A DNA stretch of 49,851 nucleotides, from positions 1 through 49,851 of the forward strand of contig NZ_ANAM01000009.1 in NCBI RefSeq assembly GCF_000330705.1, given 5' to 3'. Under the pieces are notes generated by a model, which was given only the letters and a program-made list of their open reading frames with translations, was not told the origin of the DNA and did not search any database. This stretch comes from Salinicoccus carnicancri Crm (lineage in GTDB: Bacteria > Bacillota > Bacilli > Staphylococcales > Salinicoccaceae). This document shows, piece after piece, positions 16,576-23,928 of the stretch. The translations under genes and the position numbers were made by a program. Numbering within the stretch: position 1 is the stretch's first letter; every line of letters begins with the position of its first letter.

Positions 16576-17380
16576 ATTTGACGCCTTTCACCGTTTCGCA
16601 GAACAGGTCGTAATCTGCAAGAATCGGTTTTTTAGTGATGGGATCGATGGATATCTTTCCGTTGATATTAAAAACGTCATTCAGGATTTCATTGGTCAGG
16701 ACTTCTGTGGGATGGCCGCTGGTGATGATATCCCCGTCTTTCATGACGACAAGGTTGTCAGAGTACTTGATTGCATGGTTGATGTCATGCAGCACCATGA
16801 CCACCGTCTGGTGCGACTGTTCATTGAGCTCTTTGACGATATTCAATGTTTCGAGCTGATGGTGGATATCGAGATAGGTCGTCGGCTCATCGAGCAGCAA
16901 AACATCCGCTTCCTGTGCAAGCAGCAGACTGATCCATACACGCTGTGCCTGACCGCCTGAAAGTTCGCTCATCATGCGTTTGCGGAATTCATCCGCACCG
17001 GTTTCCCTCATCGCCCAGTTGATGATCTCTATATCATGCTCCTTCAGACTCTGGAACCTCTTCAGGTGCGGATACCTGCTGAAGCTGACCAGATCCTCCA
17101 CTTTGACATCATATTGCAGTTTGTTGCGCTGTGACAGTATGCTGATCTTTTTGGCGACTTCCTTTGATTTCATCTGGCGTATGTTGATGTCATTGATGTA
17201 GACGCCGCCCTCTTTTGCCGAAATGATGCGGGAAATCGTCTTCAGCATCGTCGACTTGCCGCAACCGTTCGGACCGATGATCGTCGTCACTCTGCCTTCC
17301 ATCAGTTCCATGTTTATATTGTGTAAAATCGCTCTGTCGTTCAGTTCCACTTTTATATCTTTAAGCGCCACACTCGTCAT
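16565..17380 (-). CDS. Iron-siderophore ABC transporter ATP-binding protein (FecE/FepC-like)
   Basis: A 271-residue ATPase: Walker A GPNGCGKST (~36-44), Q-loop SQRNKLQYDV, signature ELSGGQAQRVWISLLLAQE, Walker B DVLLLDEPTTYLDI and switch His in MVLHDINHAIKYSDN. It lies 19 bases downstream of the binding protein gene and powers the two permeases that follow. Confidence 0.94.
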   Translation of the reverse strand: MTSVALKDIKVELNDRAILHNINMELMEGRVTTIIGPNGCGKSTMLKTISRIISAKEGGVYINDINIRQMKSKEVAKKISILSQRNKLQYDVKVEDLVSFSRYPHLKRFQSLKEHDIEIINWAMRETGADEFRKRMMSELSGGQAQRVWISLLLAQEADVLLLDEPTTYLDIHHQLETLNIVKELNEQSHQTVVMVLHDINHAIKYSDNLVVMKDGDIITSGHPTEVLTNEILNDVFNINGKISIDPITKKPILADYDLFCETVKGVKYGS

Positions 17381-17399
17381 TATTAGACACCTGCCTGGT

Positions 17400-18329
17400 T
17401 TATTTCGTTAATGCATCGACCAGAAATTCTTTCTGGTGTTCAAGCGAATAGGGATCATTGTAGTAGAAAGCCGGCGAATCAAATTCAATCACCCGGTCGT
17501 TTTCCACTGCATCAAGACCCTGCCACACCTCTGTATCCTTATAGGCATTATCTGCACCGGCATCACCGCTTCCAACGAACATGAAATCACCGGCATATTT
17601 TTCTATCTCTTCGGCAGATATGCTCTTCCATCCTGTTTCCACGACTTCATTCTGGATTTCTTCCGGTACTCCGAGTCCAAGACCCTGATACAGTATCTCT
17701 GTACCGCGGCCCCAGTTCGTACCATAGACATATATATCTTTTGCATATTGTTCCATTACTGTTGCGGTGGCGTCTTCACCAACCGCTTCCTCTACTGCCT
17801 GTCTGTCTTCAGCGAGTTCAGCCTCGAAGCCTTCGACCCACTCAGCCGCTTCCTCTTCTTTGCCGACTATCCGGCCCATCTCCTCATGGATATCCAGATA
17901 GTTCCACTTGTCATACTCCACCGGAATCGTCGGGGCAATCGCTTTCAGCTTGTCCAGATTTTCATCTGTCGAGAAAGTGATGATGAGGTCGGGGTCCAGA
18001 TTCATGACCTGCTCTACATTGCCGACTTCAAGCAATTCTACATTACCATCTTCGGCTATCGGCTTCAATACTTCACTGCCTTCAACATCGTTTGACACGC
18101 CTGCCACATTTGCATCAAGCTGCATCAGGTTGCCGAAATAACTCGACGCCAGTACGACGATGCGCTGCGGGTCTTCCGGAATTTCAATCTCTTCTCCGCC
18201 ATCCGTCGTATACGGCACCATCTCAGGCTCCCCGCCGGAAGCCTCTTCAGTCCCATCATCCTCGGAATTGCCGCACGCTGCGAGGATCAGAGCCATCATT
18301 GTTGCAATCATCCATATGTACTTTTTCAT
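17400..18329 (-). CDS. Siderophore-binding lipoprotein of an iron ABC transporter
   Basis: A 309-residue lipoprotein with a signal peptide and lipobox LAAC (Cys19), an acidic linker, then a class III binding fold (PQRIVVLASSYFGNLMQLDANVAGVSND at the front lobe; VGSGDAGADN and a long spine helix between lobes). The overall pattern is like FhuD/FeuA/YclQ-type receptors; xenosiderophore specificity is not readable. First gene of the Fur-controlled transport operon, with AGAGGAAGG before the ATG. Confidence 0.9.
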   Translation of the reverse strand: MKKYIWMIATMMALILAACGNSEDDGTEEASGGEPEMVPYTTDGGEEIEIPEDPQRIVVLASSYFGNLMQLDANVAGVSNDVEGSEVLKPIAEDGNVELLEVGNVEQVMNLDPDLIITFSTDENLDKLKAIAPTIPVEYDKWNYLDIHEEMGRIVGKEEEAAEWVEGFEAELAEDRQAVEEAVGEDATATVMEQYAKDIYVYGTNWGRGTEILYQGLGLGVPEEIQNEVVETGWKSISAEEIEKYAGDFMFVGSGDAGADNAYKDTEVWQGLDAVENDRVIEFDSPAFYYNDPYSLEHQKEFLVDALTK

Positions 18330-18367
18330 TTTCCTTCCTCTTTCCTGTTCCTAAATTATATTTCTCA

Positions 18368-18420
18368 TTGATAATCATTATCATTGATTATATAATAAAT
18401 GAGAAACCACCCAATTTCAA
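18368..18420. promoter_or_regulatory. Fur box and two overlapping divergent promoters
   Basis: TGATAATCATTATCA at 18369-18383 is a perfect 7-1-7 Fur box. The plus promoter has TTGATA at 18368-18373, 17 bases, TATAAT at 18391-18396, reading into the flavoprotein gene. The minus promoter has TTGAAA (18420-18415), 17 bases, TATTAT (18397-18392), reading into the binding protein gene. The two -10 boxes occupy the same bases on opposite strands, and the Fur box covers the plus -35/spacer and the minus start region. Confidence 0.85.
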
Positions 18421-18438
18421 CAGAAAAGAGGATGGAGC

Positions 18439-19452
18439 ATGAAAATTTCTGATACGCTGATCATCGGTGGCGGCCCTGCGGGCCTTTACGCAAGCTTCTA
18501 CGCCGGACTCCGCGGCATGAGTGTCCAGATCATCGAACATCATCCGGAGCTTGGCGGCAAACTCAATATATATCCGGAAAAGATCATCTGGGACATCGGC
18601 GGCATTCCACCCGCCCCGGCCCAGGACATAAAGAACGACATGATTGAACAGGCTAAGACGTTCAATCCCGGCATTTCTGTTTCCACAACATGTGAAACAA
18701 TCACAAAACATGAGGACTATTTCGAGGTTATCACTGATAACGGTATCTTTTACAGTAAAACCATCATCATCGCGTCAGGCCGGGGCATTTTCACCCCGAC
18801 GCGTCTCAAAGTCGAAGGCGCGGATAAATTCGAAATATCCAATCTCCACTATACAGTCAAACGTTTCGCCCGCTTCAAGGACCGGCATGTGCTCATTTCG
18901 GGCGGCGGCAATACCGCCATCGACTGGGCAGCCGAGATTTCCAATATTGCCGCGAGCGTCACGATGATATGCCGGAGCGACGCCATGCGCGGACACGAAG
19001 CGATGGCCGAGGAACTCCACCGCCGCGATATCGACATACAGTTCAACAGATGCATCGATCACCTGACACCCAATGAGGCAGGCGACCGCATAGAATACGT
19101 CGTGCTCGATGACGGCAGCCAGGTCGCAGTCGATGATGTCCTTGTCAGCCATGGCTACGATTCCAACTGTGCCTTCCTCGAAGCGATGGAAGACCAGTTC
19201 GATTTCAATGAGCATCAGATGCTGAAAACCGAACATATGGTGGACACGACGGTACCCGGCATCTTTGCGTGCGGCGACCAGGTCGAATACGACAACAAAG
19301 TCAGGCTCATCGCCGGCTGCTTCTCAGAAGCCGCCCAGGCGGCGAACCATGCAAAACTCTTCCTCGATGAAGATGCCCTGGCTGAGGGCATGGTGTCTTC
19401 ACATAACGAAGTCTTTGCAGAGAAGAACAAGGAACTCATGAAGAGAATGTGA
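18439..19452 (+). CDS. Ferredoxin/flavodoxin--NADP+ reductase, thioredoxin reductase-like (YumC type)
   Basis: A 337-residue flavoprotein with FAD motif IIGGGPAGLYASFYAGLRG (~7-25), NADP motif ISGGGNTAIDWAAEI (~153-167) and the C-terminal VPGIFACGDQ. The CxxC redox pair of thioredoxin reductase is not seen, and the length and C-terminal tail fit the YumC/Chlorobium type of ferredoxin-NADP reductase. The ribosome site is AAGAGGATGG. It diverges from the siderophore operon and shares its Fur box, so it is probably made under iron limitation, where it could reduce flavodoxin or release iron from siderophores. Confidence 0.85.
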   Translation: MKISDTLIIGGGPAGLYASFYAGLRGMSVQIIEHHPELGGKLNIYPEKIIWDIGGIPPAPAQDIKNDMIEQAKTFNPGISVSTTCETITKHEDYFEVITDNGIFYSKTIIIASGRGIFTPTRLKVEGADKFEISNLHYTVKRFARFKDRHVLISGGGNTAIDWAAEISNIAASVTMICRSDAMRGHEAMAEELHRRDIDIQFNRCIDHLTPNEAGDRIEYVVLDDGSQVAVDDVLVSHGYDSNCAFLEAMEDQFDFNEHQMLKTEHMVDTTVPGIFACGDQVEYDNKVRLIAGCFSEAAQAANHAKLFLDEDALAEGMVSSHNEVFAEKNKELMKRM

Positions 19453-19468
19453 ACCATATTGAATGAAG

Positions 19469-19492
19469 AAGGCGCCCAGGGGCGTCTTTTTT
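19469..19492 (+). terminator. Terminator of the flavoprotein gene
   Basis: AAGGCGCC-CAGG-GGCGTCTT followed by T residues. Confidence 0.85.
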
Positions 19493-19507
19493 ATTTCACA
19501 CGTAATA

Positions 19508-19533
19508 GAAGCCAGGACTCCTGTCCTGGCTTC
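19508..19533 (-). terminator. Perfect hairpin, probable terminator of the NSS transporter gene
   Basis: GAAGCCAGGAC-TCCT-GTCCTGGCTTC is a perfect 11-bp stem just after the transporter stop; the T run on the minus strand is short, so strength is uncertain. Confidence 0.6.
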
Positions 19534-19538
19534 ATGTC

Positions 19539-20870
19539 CTACATCAAAGCTGTTATGAATACGAAGAGTATGATAACAGGAAGCAGGTACCTGATGATGA
19601 ACACCCATGTCCTGAATATCAATCCCTGTTTCACATCCAGTGCCTGAGAGACGCTGCCGAGATCCACTTTCCACCCGAGGAAGAGTGTGGCGAGCAGTGC
19701 TCCGAGCGGCATGAATATGTTGGATACGAGCATGTCCATGGTGTCAAATATGGACCTTGAGAAGATTTCCACATCCGACAGCACGCTCATGGAAAGGGTG
19801 CTCGGTACACCGAACAGGAAGATGAGCACAGCAAAGATCCATGTGACTCTATTCCGCTTTTCCTGGCGCCCTTTGATGACGTTGCTGACGTTGATCTCGA
19901 TCATCGAAATGGATGAAGTCAGCGTCGCGAAGAGGAACAGCAGTATGAACAGCAGGTAGAACCAGGCACCGCCTGCGATTTCAGCGAATACCTTCGGCAG
20001 TATGATGAACAGGAGCCCCGGCCCCTGGGCCTCGTCCTGCATGCCGAATGATGCGACGGCCGGGAAGACCGCAAGTCCTGCAAATATCGTGATGATGACC
20101 GTCGTGAGGACGATATATGCCCCACTGTGCGGAAGGTTCACATCATCCTTTACATAGGATGCATAGGTGAGCATCCCCATTGCACCGATGGACAGTGCGA
20201 AGAATGACTGGCCGAGCGCGAACAGCACGGCTTCACTTGTAATCGCACTGAAGTCCGGCATGAGCAGGAACTCCACCCCCTCCATTGCACCGGGCAGCGT
20301 CATGCTGCGCGCAATCAGCAATATGAAGGTCAGGAACAGCATCGGCATCATGATTTTTGATGCACGCTCTATCCCCTTCTCGACCCCTCCTGTCACAATC
20401 CAAGCCGTAATGAGCATGAAGGCGGCCTGGCCTGTGATGACCATCCACGGCGTACCCGTCACCGCATCGAACAGTCCGGGTGCCGTGACATCCGCCATGC
20501 CGAGAATATCGCCGATTGCCAGTATAAAGTACACCATGATCCAGCCGCCCACTACGCTGTAGAAACTGAGCAGTATGAAGGCGGCGATATTGCCGAGCAG
20601 GCCGATCAGCCCGTATGCACGGTGCCCGCCCAGGAATTTGAACGTCTCGATCGAAGGCCGCCTGCCGAGCCTGCCGAGTGTGAATTCCACCATCAGCATC
20701 GGCAGGCCGACGAGCAGTGTGAATATGAGGAATATCAGGAGGAAAGCACCTCCGCCAAACTGTGCCACCATGTACGGGAATTTCCATACTGCGCCCAGAC
20801 CGACTGCCGAACCTGCTGCAGCCAGTATGAACCCGAGCCTGGATCCCCATTGTACCTGTTGTTCTTTCAT
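19539..20870 (-). CDS. NSS-family sodium-dependent amino acid transporter (likely aromatic amino acids)
   Basis: A 443-residue protein with about 11-12 membrane helices and the NSS signatures WGSRLGFILAAAGSAVGLGAVWKFPYM at the start, GGGAFLLIFLIFTLLVGLPMLMVEFTLGR and, later, GQSFFALSIGAMGMLTYASY. The family imports amino acids such as tryptophan, tyrosine or leucine with Na+. The ATG at 20870 has AAGGTGG upstream; the earlier in-frame ATG at 20906 lies too close to the terminator at 20908-20938 to be used sensibly. The 5' leader carries a short peptide with Trp and Tyr codons and a relay of hairpins, which points to Trp or Tyr as regulator and probable substrate. Confidence 0.88.
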   Translation of the reverse strand: MKEQQVQWGSRLGFILAAAGSAVGLGAVWKFPYMVAQFGGGAFLLIFLIFTLLVGLPMLMVEFTLGRLGRRPSIETFKFLGGHRAYGLIGLLGNIAAFILLSFYSVVGGWIMVYFILAIGDILGMADVTAPGLFDAVTGTPWMVITGQAAFMLITAWIVTGGVEKGIERASKIMMPMLFLTFILLIARSMTLPGAMEGVEFLLMPDFSAITSEAVLFALGQSFFALSIGAMGMLTYASYVKDDVNLPHSGAYIVLTTVIITIFAGLAVFPAVASFGMQDEAQGPGLLFIILPKVFAEIAGGAWFYLLFILLFLFATLTSSISMIEINVSNVIKGRQEKRNRVTWIFAVLIFLFGVPSTLSMSVLSDVEIFSRSIFDTMDMLVSNIFMPLGALLATLFLGWKVDLGSVSQALDVKQGLIFRTWVFIIRYLLPVIILFVFITALM

Positions 20871-20907
20871 TGTATGAACCACCTTACCTGTCATTTTCCA
20901 TTCCAAT

Positions 20908-20938
20908 AAAAAAAGCCACCCGGTCCGCCCGGATGGCT
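20908..20938 (-). terminator. Attenuator terminator in the NSS transporter leader
   Basis: AGCCATCCGG (20938-20929) pairs with CCGGGTGGCT (20923-20914), ten pairs with one G-U, then seven T. It lies between the leader peptide and the transporter start, so it must be overcome for expression. Confidence 0.88.
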
Positions 20939-21040
20939 GGTAAAGTGTGCCATCCAGAGAGAACAGATGGCCGATTCCAATTCCTCAGCCATCGCAAGTA
21001 CAAGACAAGATGACCTGTACTTACGATGGGTAAATACAAG
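20931..21040 (-). promoter_or_regulatory. Chain of mutually exclusive hairpins (attenuation relay)
   Basis: On the minus-strand RNA the segments are 1 (21040-21030), 2 (21029-21015), 3 (21004-20988), 4 (20974-20966), 5 (20955-20949) and 6 (20937-20931), then 7 in the terminator. 1:2 can pair (CTTGTATTTAC with GTAAGTACAG, one bulge); 2:3 pair over about 14 positions; 3:4 pair (GATGGCTGA with TCGGCCATC); 4:5 pair (GCCATC with GATGGC); 5:6 pair over 7; 6:7 is the terminator. Alternate sets 1:2/3:4/5:6 and 2:3/4:5/6:7 exclude each other, the first being antitermination. Confidence 0.7.
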
Positions 21041-21041
21041 T

Positions 21042-21089
21042 CTACATGCGATAGCTATACCAGATGTTTACGTTGATGGTGCGGAACAT
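21042..21089 (-). CDS. Leader peptide MFRTINVNIWYSYRM of the NSS transporter
   Basis: A 15-codon open frame with an ATG at 21089, AAAGGATG eight bases upstream and stop TAG at 21044-21042. It lies about 30 bases after the start of a strong promoter and ends two bases before segment 1 of the hairpin chain. Codons 10-13 are Trp-Tyr-Ser-Tyr. A ribosome stalled there would leave segment 1 free, while one reaching the stop would cover it. This is the arrangement of a classic amino acid attenuator; translation is inferred, not shown. Confidence 0.7.
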   Translation of the reverse strand: MFRTINVNIWYSYRM

Positions 21090-21126
21090 GGAAATCATCC
21101 TTTACAGGAAATATTAGAATGTCACT

Positions 21127-21155
21127 ATTCTACTCATATGTGAATCGCTTGTCAA
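21127..21155 (-). promoter_or_regulatory. Strong promoter of the NSS transporter leader
   Basis: TTGACA (21155-21150), 17 bases, TAGAAT (21132-21127) on the minus strand; start expected near 21120, giving a leader of about 250 bases. Confidence 0.85.
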
Positions 21156-21231
21156 ACATCAGATAATTCTGTGTCTTCCCGGTTTTGTCATATGAAATCA
21201 TAGCATATGGGTAACGTTTCTCGAATCCCTA

Positions 21232-21260
21232 TTGACACAGATGGTTTCACACGTTAAAGT
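21232..21260 (+). promoter_or_regulatory. Promoter of the MetT-like transporter
   Basis: TTGACA at 21232-21237, 17 bases, TAAAGT at 21255-21260, about 20 bases upstream of the SAM riboswitch. Confidence 0.8.
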
Positions 21261-21280
21261 GAATGAACTAAATGAACATT

Positions 21281-21388
21281 GATCTTATCAAGAGAGGTGG
21301 AGGGACTGGCCCTTTGAAGCCTCGGCAACAGCTCATGTGAGCCAGTGCCAATTCCAGCAGCCAAAACGGCTGTAAAGATGAGAAGAGA
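21281..21388 (+). ncRNA. SAM-I (S-box) riboswitch aptamer
   Basis: The conserved core AGAGAGGTGGAGGGACTGGC, then CCTTTGAAGCC, GGCAACA, and GTGCCAATTCC are all present, closed by a P1 stem of CTTATC with GATGAG. S-adenosylmethionine binding lets the downstream terminator form. Confidence 0.95.
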
Positions 21389-21401
21389 TACAGTTTTTGT
21401 G

Positions 21402-21430
21402 GCCTCTTCCATATCTGGAGAGGCTTTTTT
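21402..21430 (+). terminator. Expression platform terminator of the SAM-I riboswitch
   Basis: GCCTCTTCCA pairs with TGGAGAGGC and is followed by six T, 38 bases before the transporter gene. Confidence 0.88.
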
Positions 21431-21467
21431 ATCGTCTTGAAGATCATTCATAAAGAGGAGCATTGTC

Positions 21468-22763
21468 ATGAAACCTGAACAATCCAAAGGAAACCCGCTC
21501 GCCCTGATGCCGCTGCTGGTCTTTGTACTGCTGTTCATCGGCACAGGCATCATTACAGGGGATTTTACAGCCATGCCGATCCCTGTGGCACTCGTCATAG
21601 CAATCATCGCGGCGCTGCTCATCAAACCCAGGGAACGTCTGAATGAAAAGATCGGCATCATCACAAGAGGGGCCGGCAAGGAAAATATCATGCTCATGGT
21701 GCTCATCTTCCTTCTCGCAGGTGCGTTTTCAAAAGTCGCCGAGGGCATGGGGGCTGTGGACTCCACTGTCAATCTCGGGCTGACACTGCTGCCGGGCAGC
21801 CTGCTGCTAGTCGGCCTGTTCATCATCTGCTGCTTCATCTCCATATCCATGGGGACTTCCACGGGCACAGTCGTCGCTCTTGCGCCGATTGCAGTCGGAA
21901 TCTCAGACCAGACTGAAATTGGTCTGGCACTTGCGCTGGCCACGGTCATAGGCGGCGCCATGTTCGGTGATAACCTGTCTGTCATTTCCGATACGACGAT
22001 TGTCGCGACACAATCCCAGGAAGTGAAGATGGCAGACAAGTTCAAAGTGAACTTCTTCATCATACTCCCGGGCGCCATCGCAACAGCCGTCATCCTTTAT
22101 TTCATATCGACTGGAATCTCGACAAACGTCGGGGAAGGGATGGAATATGACCTGATTAAAGTCATCCCCTACCTGGCGGTCCTCATCATAGCCCTCTGCG
22201 GTGTCAATGTACTGACTGTCCTCGTCGGCGGGACGGTGCTTGCCGGCATCATCGGCTTCATGGACGGTTCGTATAATTTCACGTCATTTGCCGGTGCTGC
22301 CGGGGAAGGCATGGCAGGCATGATGGAGATCTCCATCATCGCCATATTGATCGGCGGCATGATCGGGCTCATTCAGCATTATGGGGGAATCGACTATCTG
22401 CTCCATTTCATCACGAGCCGTATACGCTCCAGAAGAGGTGCTGAATTCGGTATCGCCTCGCTGGTCGGCGCGACGGATGTCAGCACTGCCAACAACACGA
22501 TTTCAATCATCATCACAGGCCCTCTCGCCAAGGAGATTGCGGATGAATACGGCGTTGACCGGAGGAAATCTGCAAGTCTGCTCGACATTTTTGCAGCAGC
22601 GTTCCAGGGGCTGATCCCGTACGGCGGACAGCTGCTTGCAGCGGCGGGCATCGCAGCGATTTCACCGGTCACGATCGTCCCTTATTCAATCTATCCGGCC
22701 ATGCTTCTCATCTGCGGCATCGTCGCGATACTCGCCGGCTTCCCGAAAAAACTGAAGGCATAG
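21468..22763 (+). CDS. NhaC-family transporter under SAM control, probable methionine transporter (MetT-like)
   Basis: A 431-residue membrane protein with about 11 segments and NhaC family features (SISMGTSTGTVVALAPIAVGI, GGAMFGDNLSVISDTTIVATQS, and GATDVSTANNTISIIITGPLAKEI). Although the family is named for Na+/H+ exchange, members behind SAM-I riboswitches are predicted methionine transporters. AGAGGAG precedes the ATG. It is transcribed alone and ends in a bidirectional terminator shared with the hpa operon. The riboswitch is the main evidence for substrate. Confidence 0.85.
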   Translation: MKPEQSKGNPLALMPLLVFVLLFIGTGIITGDFTAMPIPVALVIAIIAALLIKPRERLNEKIGIITRGAGKENIMLMVLIFLLAGAFSKVAEGMGAVDSTVNLGLTLLPGSLLLVGLFIICCFISISMGTSTGTVVALAPIAVGISDQTEIGLALALATVIGGAMFGDNLSVISDTTIVATQSQEVKMADKFKVNFFIILPGAIATAVILYFISTGISTNVGEGMEYDLIKVIPYLAVLIIALCGVNVLTVLVGGTVLAGIIGFMDGSYNFTSFAGAAGEGMAGMMEISIIAILIGGMIGLIQHYGGIDYLLHFITSRIRSRRGAEFGIASLVGATDVSTANNTISIIITGPLAKEIADEYGVDRRKSASLLDIFAAAFQGLIPYGGQLLAAAGIAAISPVTIVPYSIYPAMLLICGIVAILAGFPKKLKA

Positions 22764-22796
22764 AAAAATCACTCCACTGAAGTGGAGTGATTTTTT
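22764..22796. terminator. Bidirectional terminator between the MetT-like gene and hpaF
   Basis: AAAAATCACTCCACT-GA-AGTGGAGTGATTTTTT, near perfect, with T runs on both strands. Confidence 0.92.
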
Positions 22797-23178
22797 AGTT
22801 CTCATATCTCGTATGGATATTATTGTGCTTGTACGTCTCATTTTGGAACTCATACAGTTCCATGGACAACGCGATATACCTCGATTCGAAAATATGCACA
22901 AAGTGTCCCTTTATCGTCTGGAACAGATTGTCGCATACCACTTTCTTCTCTTCGTCGGACCGGCCGGGTGCAAGCTTCAAAGTGACATGGACGAAAGCAT
23001 CATCCTCAGTGCCGTCCGCGACAATATAATCGCTGAGCTCGATCGCCCGTGTCCTGAGTCCGCCGGCCGGTATGATGTCGCTGTGACCGAGCAGTGTCTG
23101 ATTCACCTTTTCCAGAAGACCGGCAATATCCGCTTCCTTTTTGATGTTATCCGTGTATTCGACATACAGATGCGGCAT
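22795..23178 (-). CDS. hpaF: 5-carboxymethyl-2-hydroxymuconate delta-isomerase
   Basis: A 127-residue enzyme of the tautomerase superfamily with the catalytic Pro just after the start (MPHLYVEYT). It isomerises 5-carboxymethyl-2-hydroxymuconate in homoprotocatechuate degradation. The typical length is about 125 residues. The ATG follows GGGGAGG. It is the last gene of the hpa operon and its stop codon overlaps the bidirectional terminator. Confidence 0.9.
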   Translation of the reverse strand: MPHLYVEYTDNIKKEADIAGLLEKVNQTLLGHSDIIPAGGLRTRAIELSDYIVADGTEDDAFVHVTLKLAPGRSDEEKKVVCDNLFQTIKGHFVHIFESRYIALSMELYEFQNETYKHNNIHTRYEN

Positions 23179-23190
23179 CCAAGACCTCCC

Positions 23191-23928
23191 CTATATGATT
23201 GTGTTCACGAGGGCCCCGATATGTTCCACTTCCGTAATGACTTCATCACCGGTTTTGACATCCACTGAGCCTTTCGGTGTCCCCGTCAGTATGATATCCC
23301 CTTTATTGAGCGTCATGAAACCACTCAGATACTCGATGAGGACAGGGATAGAGAAAATCATGTCCGCAGTCGACCCATCCTGCACAGTCTCCCCGTTAAT
23401 CTTTGTCGTGAGCCTCAGGTCCATCGGATCTTCCACGTCATCCCGGTCCACGAGCCACGGACCGATCGGTGTCGATGCATCACGGTTCTTGACTCTCAGG
23501 TTCGGACGGTAGTAGTTCTCCAGATAGTCCCTGACCGCATAGTCATTGGCGACCGTGTACCCTGCCACATAAGAATAGGCATCCCCCGCCTTCACATTTT
23601 TGGCTGACCGGCCGATGACGACTGCAAGTTCACACTCGTAATGCATGAACCCGACATTGTCCGGGCGGGGCGTTGCACCCCTGTGACCGACGAAAGTATT
23701 CGGTCCTTTCAGAAATACCAGCGGTTCCTCCGGCACATCTTTGAAAGACAGCTCCGAGGCATGGTCTGCATAATTGAGGCCGAGTGTGAAAACGGTCTCC
23801 GGCATCACAGGAGGCAGCCATTCCACCTCCTGCTCCGTCACATTGCGTCCGTCCCCGAGCGTCAGGCCGGAACCGGCGGGTGCAGCATCATGGACCCTGC
23901 CCTGGTAGACCACCCTTGCACGCTTCAA
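23191..23928 (-). CDS. hpaG2: HpaG C-terminal-type subunit: fumarylacetoacetate hydrolase family isomerase/decarboxylase
   Basis: A 245-residue FAH-fold protein matching the C-terminal half of E. coli HpaG/HpcE (TLGLNYADHASELSFKDVPEEPLVFLKGPNTF, MHYECELAVVIG with the metal-binding Glu pair, ANDYAVRDYLENYYRPNLRVK). It decarboxylates and isomerises 5-oxo-pent-3-ene-1,2,5-tricarboxylate to 2-oxohept-3-ene-1,7-dioate. A TTG start overlaps the stop of the preceding half-gene; GGGAGGTGA is well placed. The metal site is complete in this half. Confidence 0.9.
   Translation of the reverse strand: MKRARVVYQGRVHDAAPAGSGLTLGDGRNVTEQEVEWLPPVMPETVFTLGLNYADHASELSFKDVPEEPLVFLKGPNTFVGHRGATPRPDNVGFMHYECELAVVIGRSAKNVKAGDAYSYVAGYTVANDYAVRDYLENYYRPNLRVKNRDASTPIGPWLVDRDDVEDPMDLRLTTKINGETVQDGSTADMIFSIPVLIEYLSGFMTLNKGDIILTGTPKGSVDVKTGDEVITEVEHIGALVNTII

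Noticed and set aside
20908-21120. The NSS leader as a T-box, lysine or glycine riboswitch
   Set aside because: No T-box GGGTGGNACCGCG core and no known aptamer core is present; the leader-peptide model explains the segments better.
21254-22093. A 279-codon open frame opposite the MetT-like gene and riboswitch
   Set aside because: Met/Ser/Ala-rich shadow crossing a conserved RNA element.
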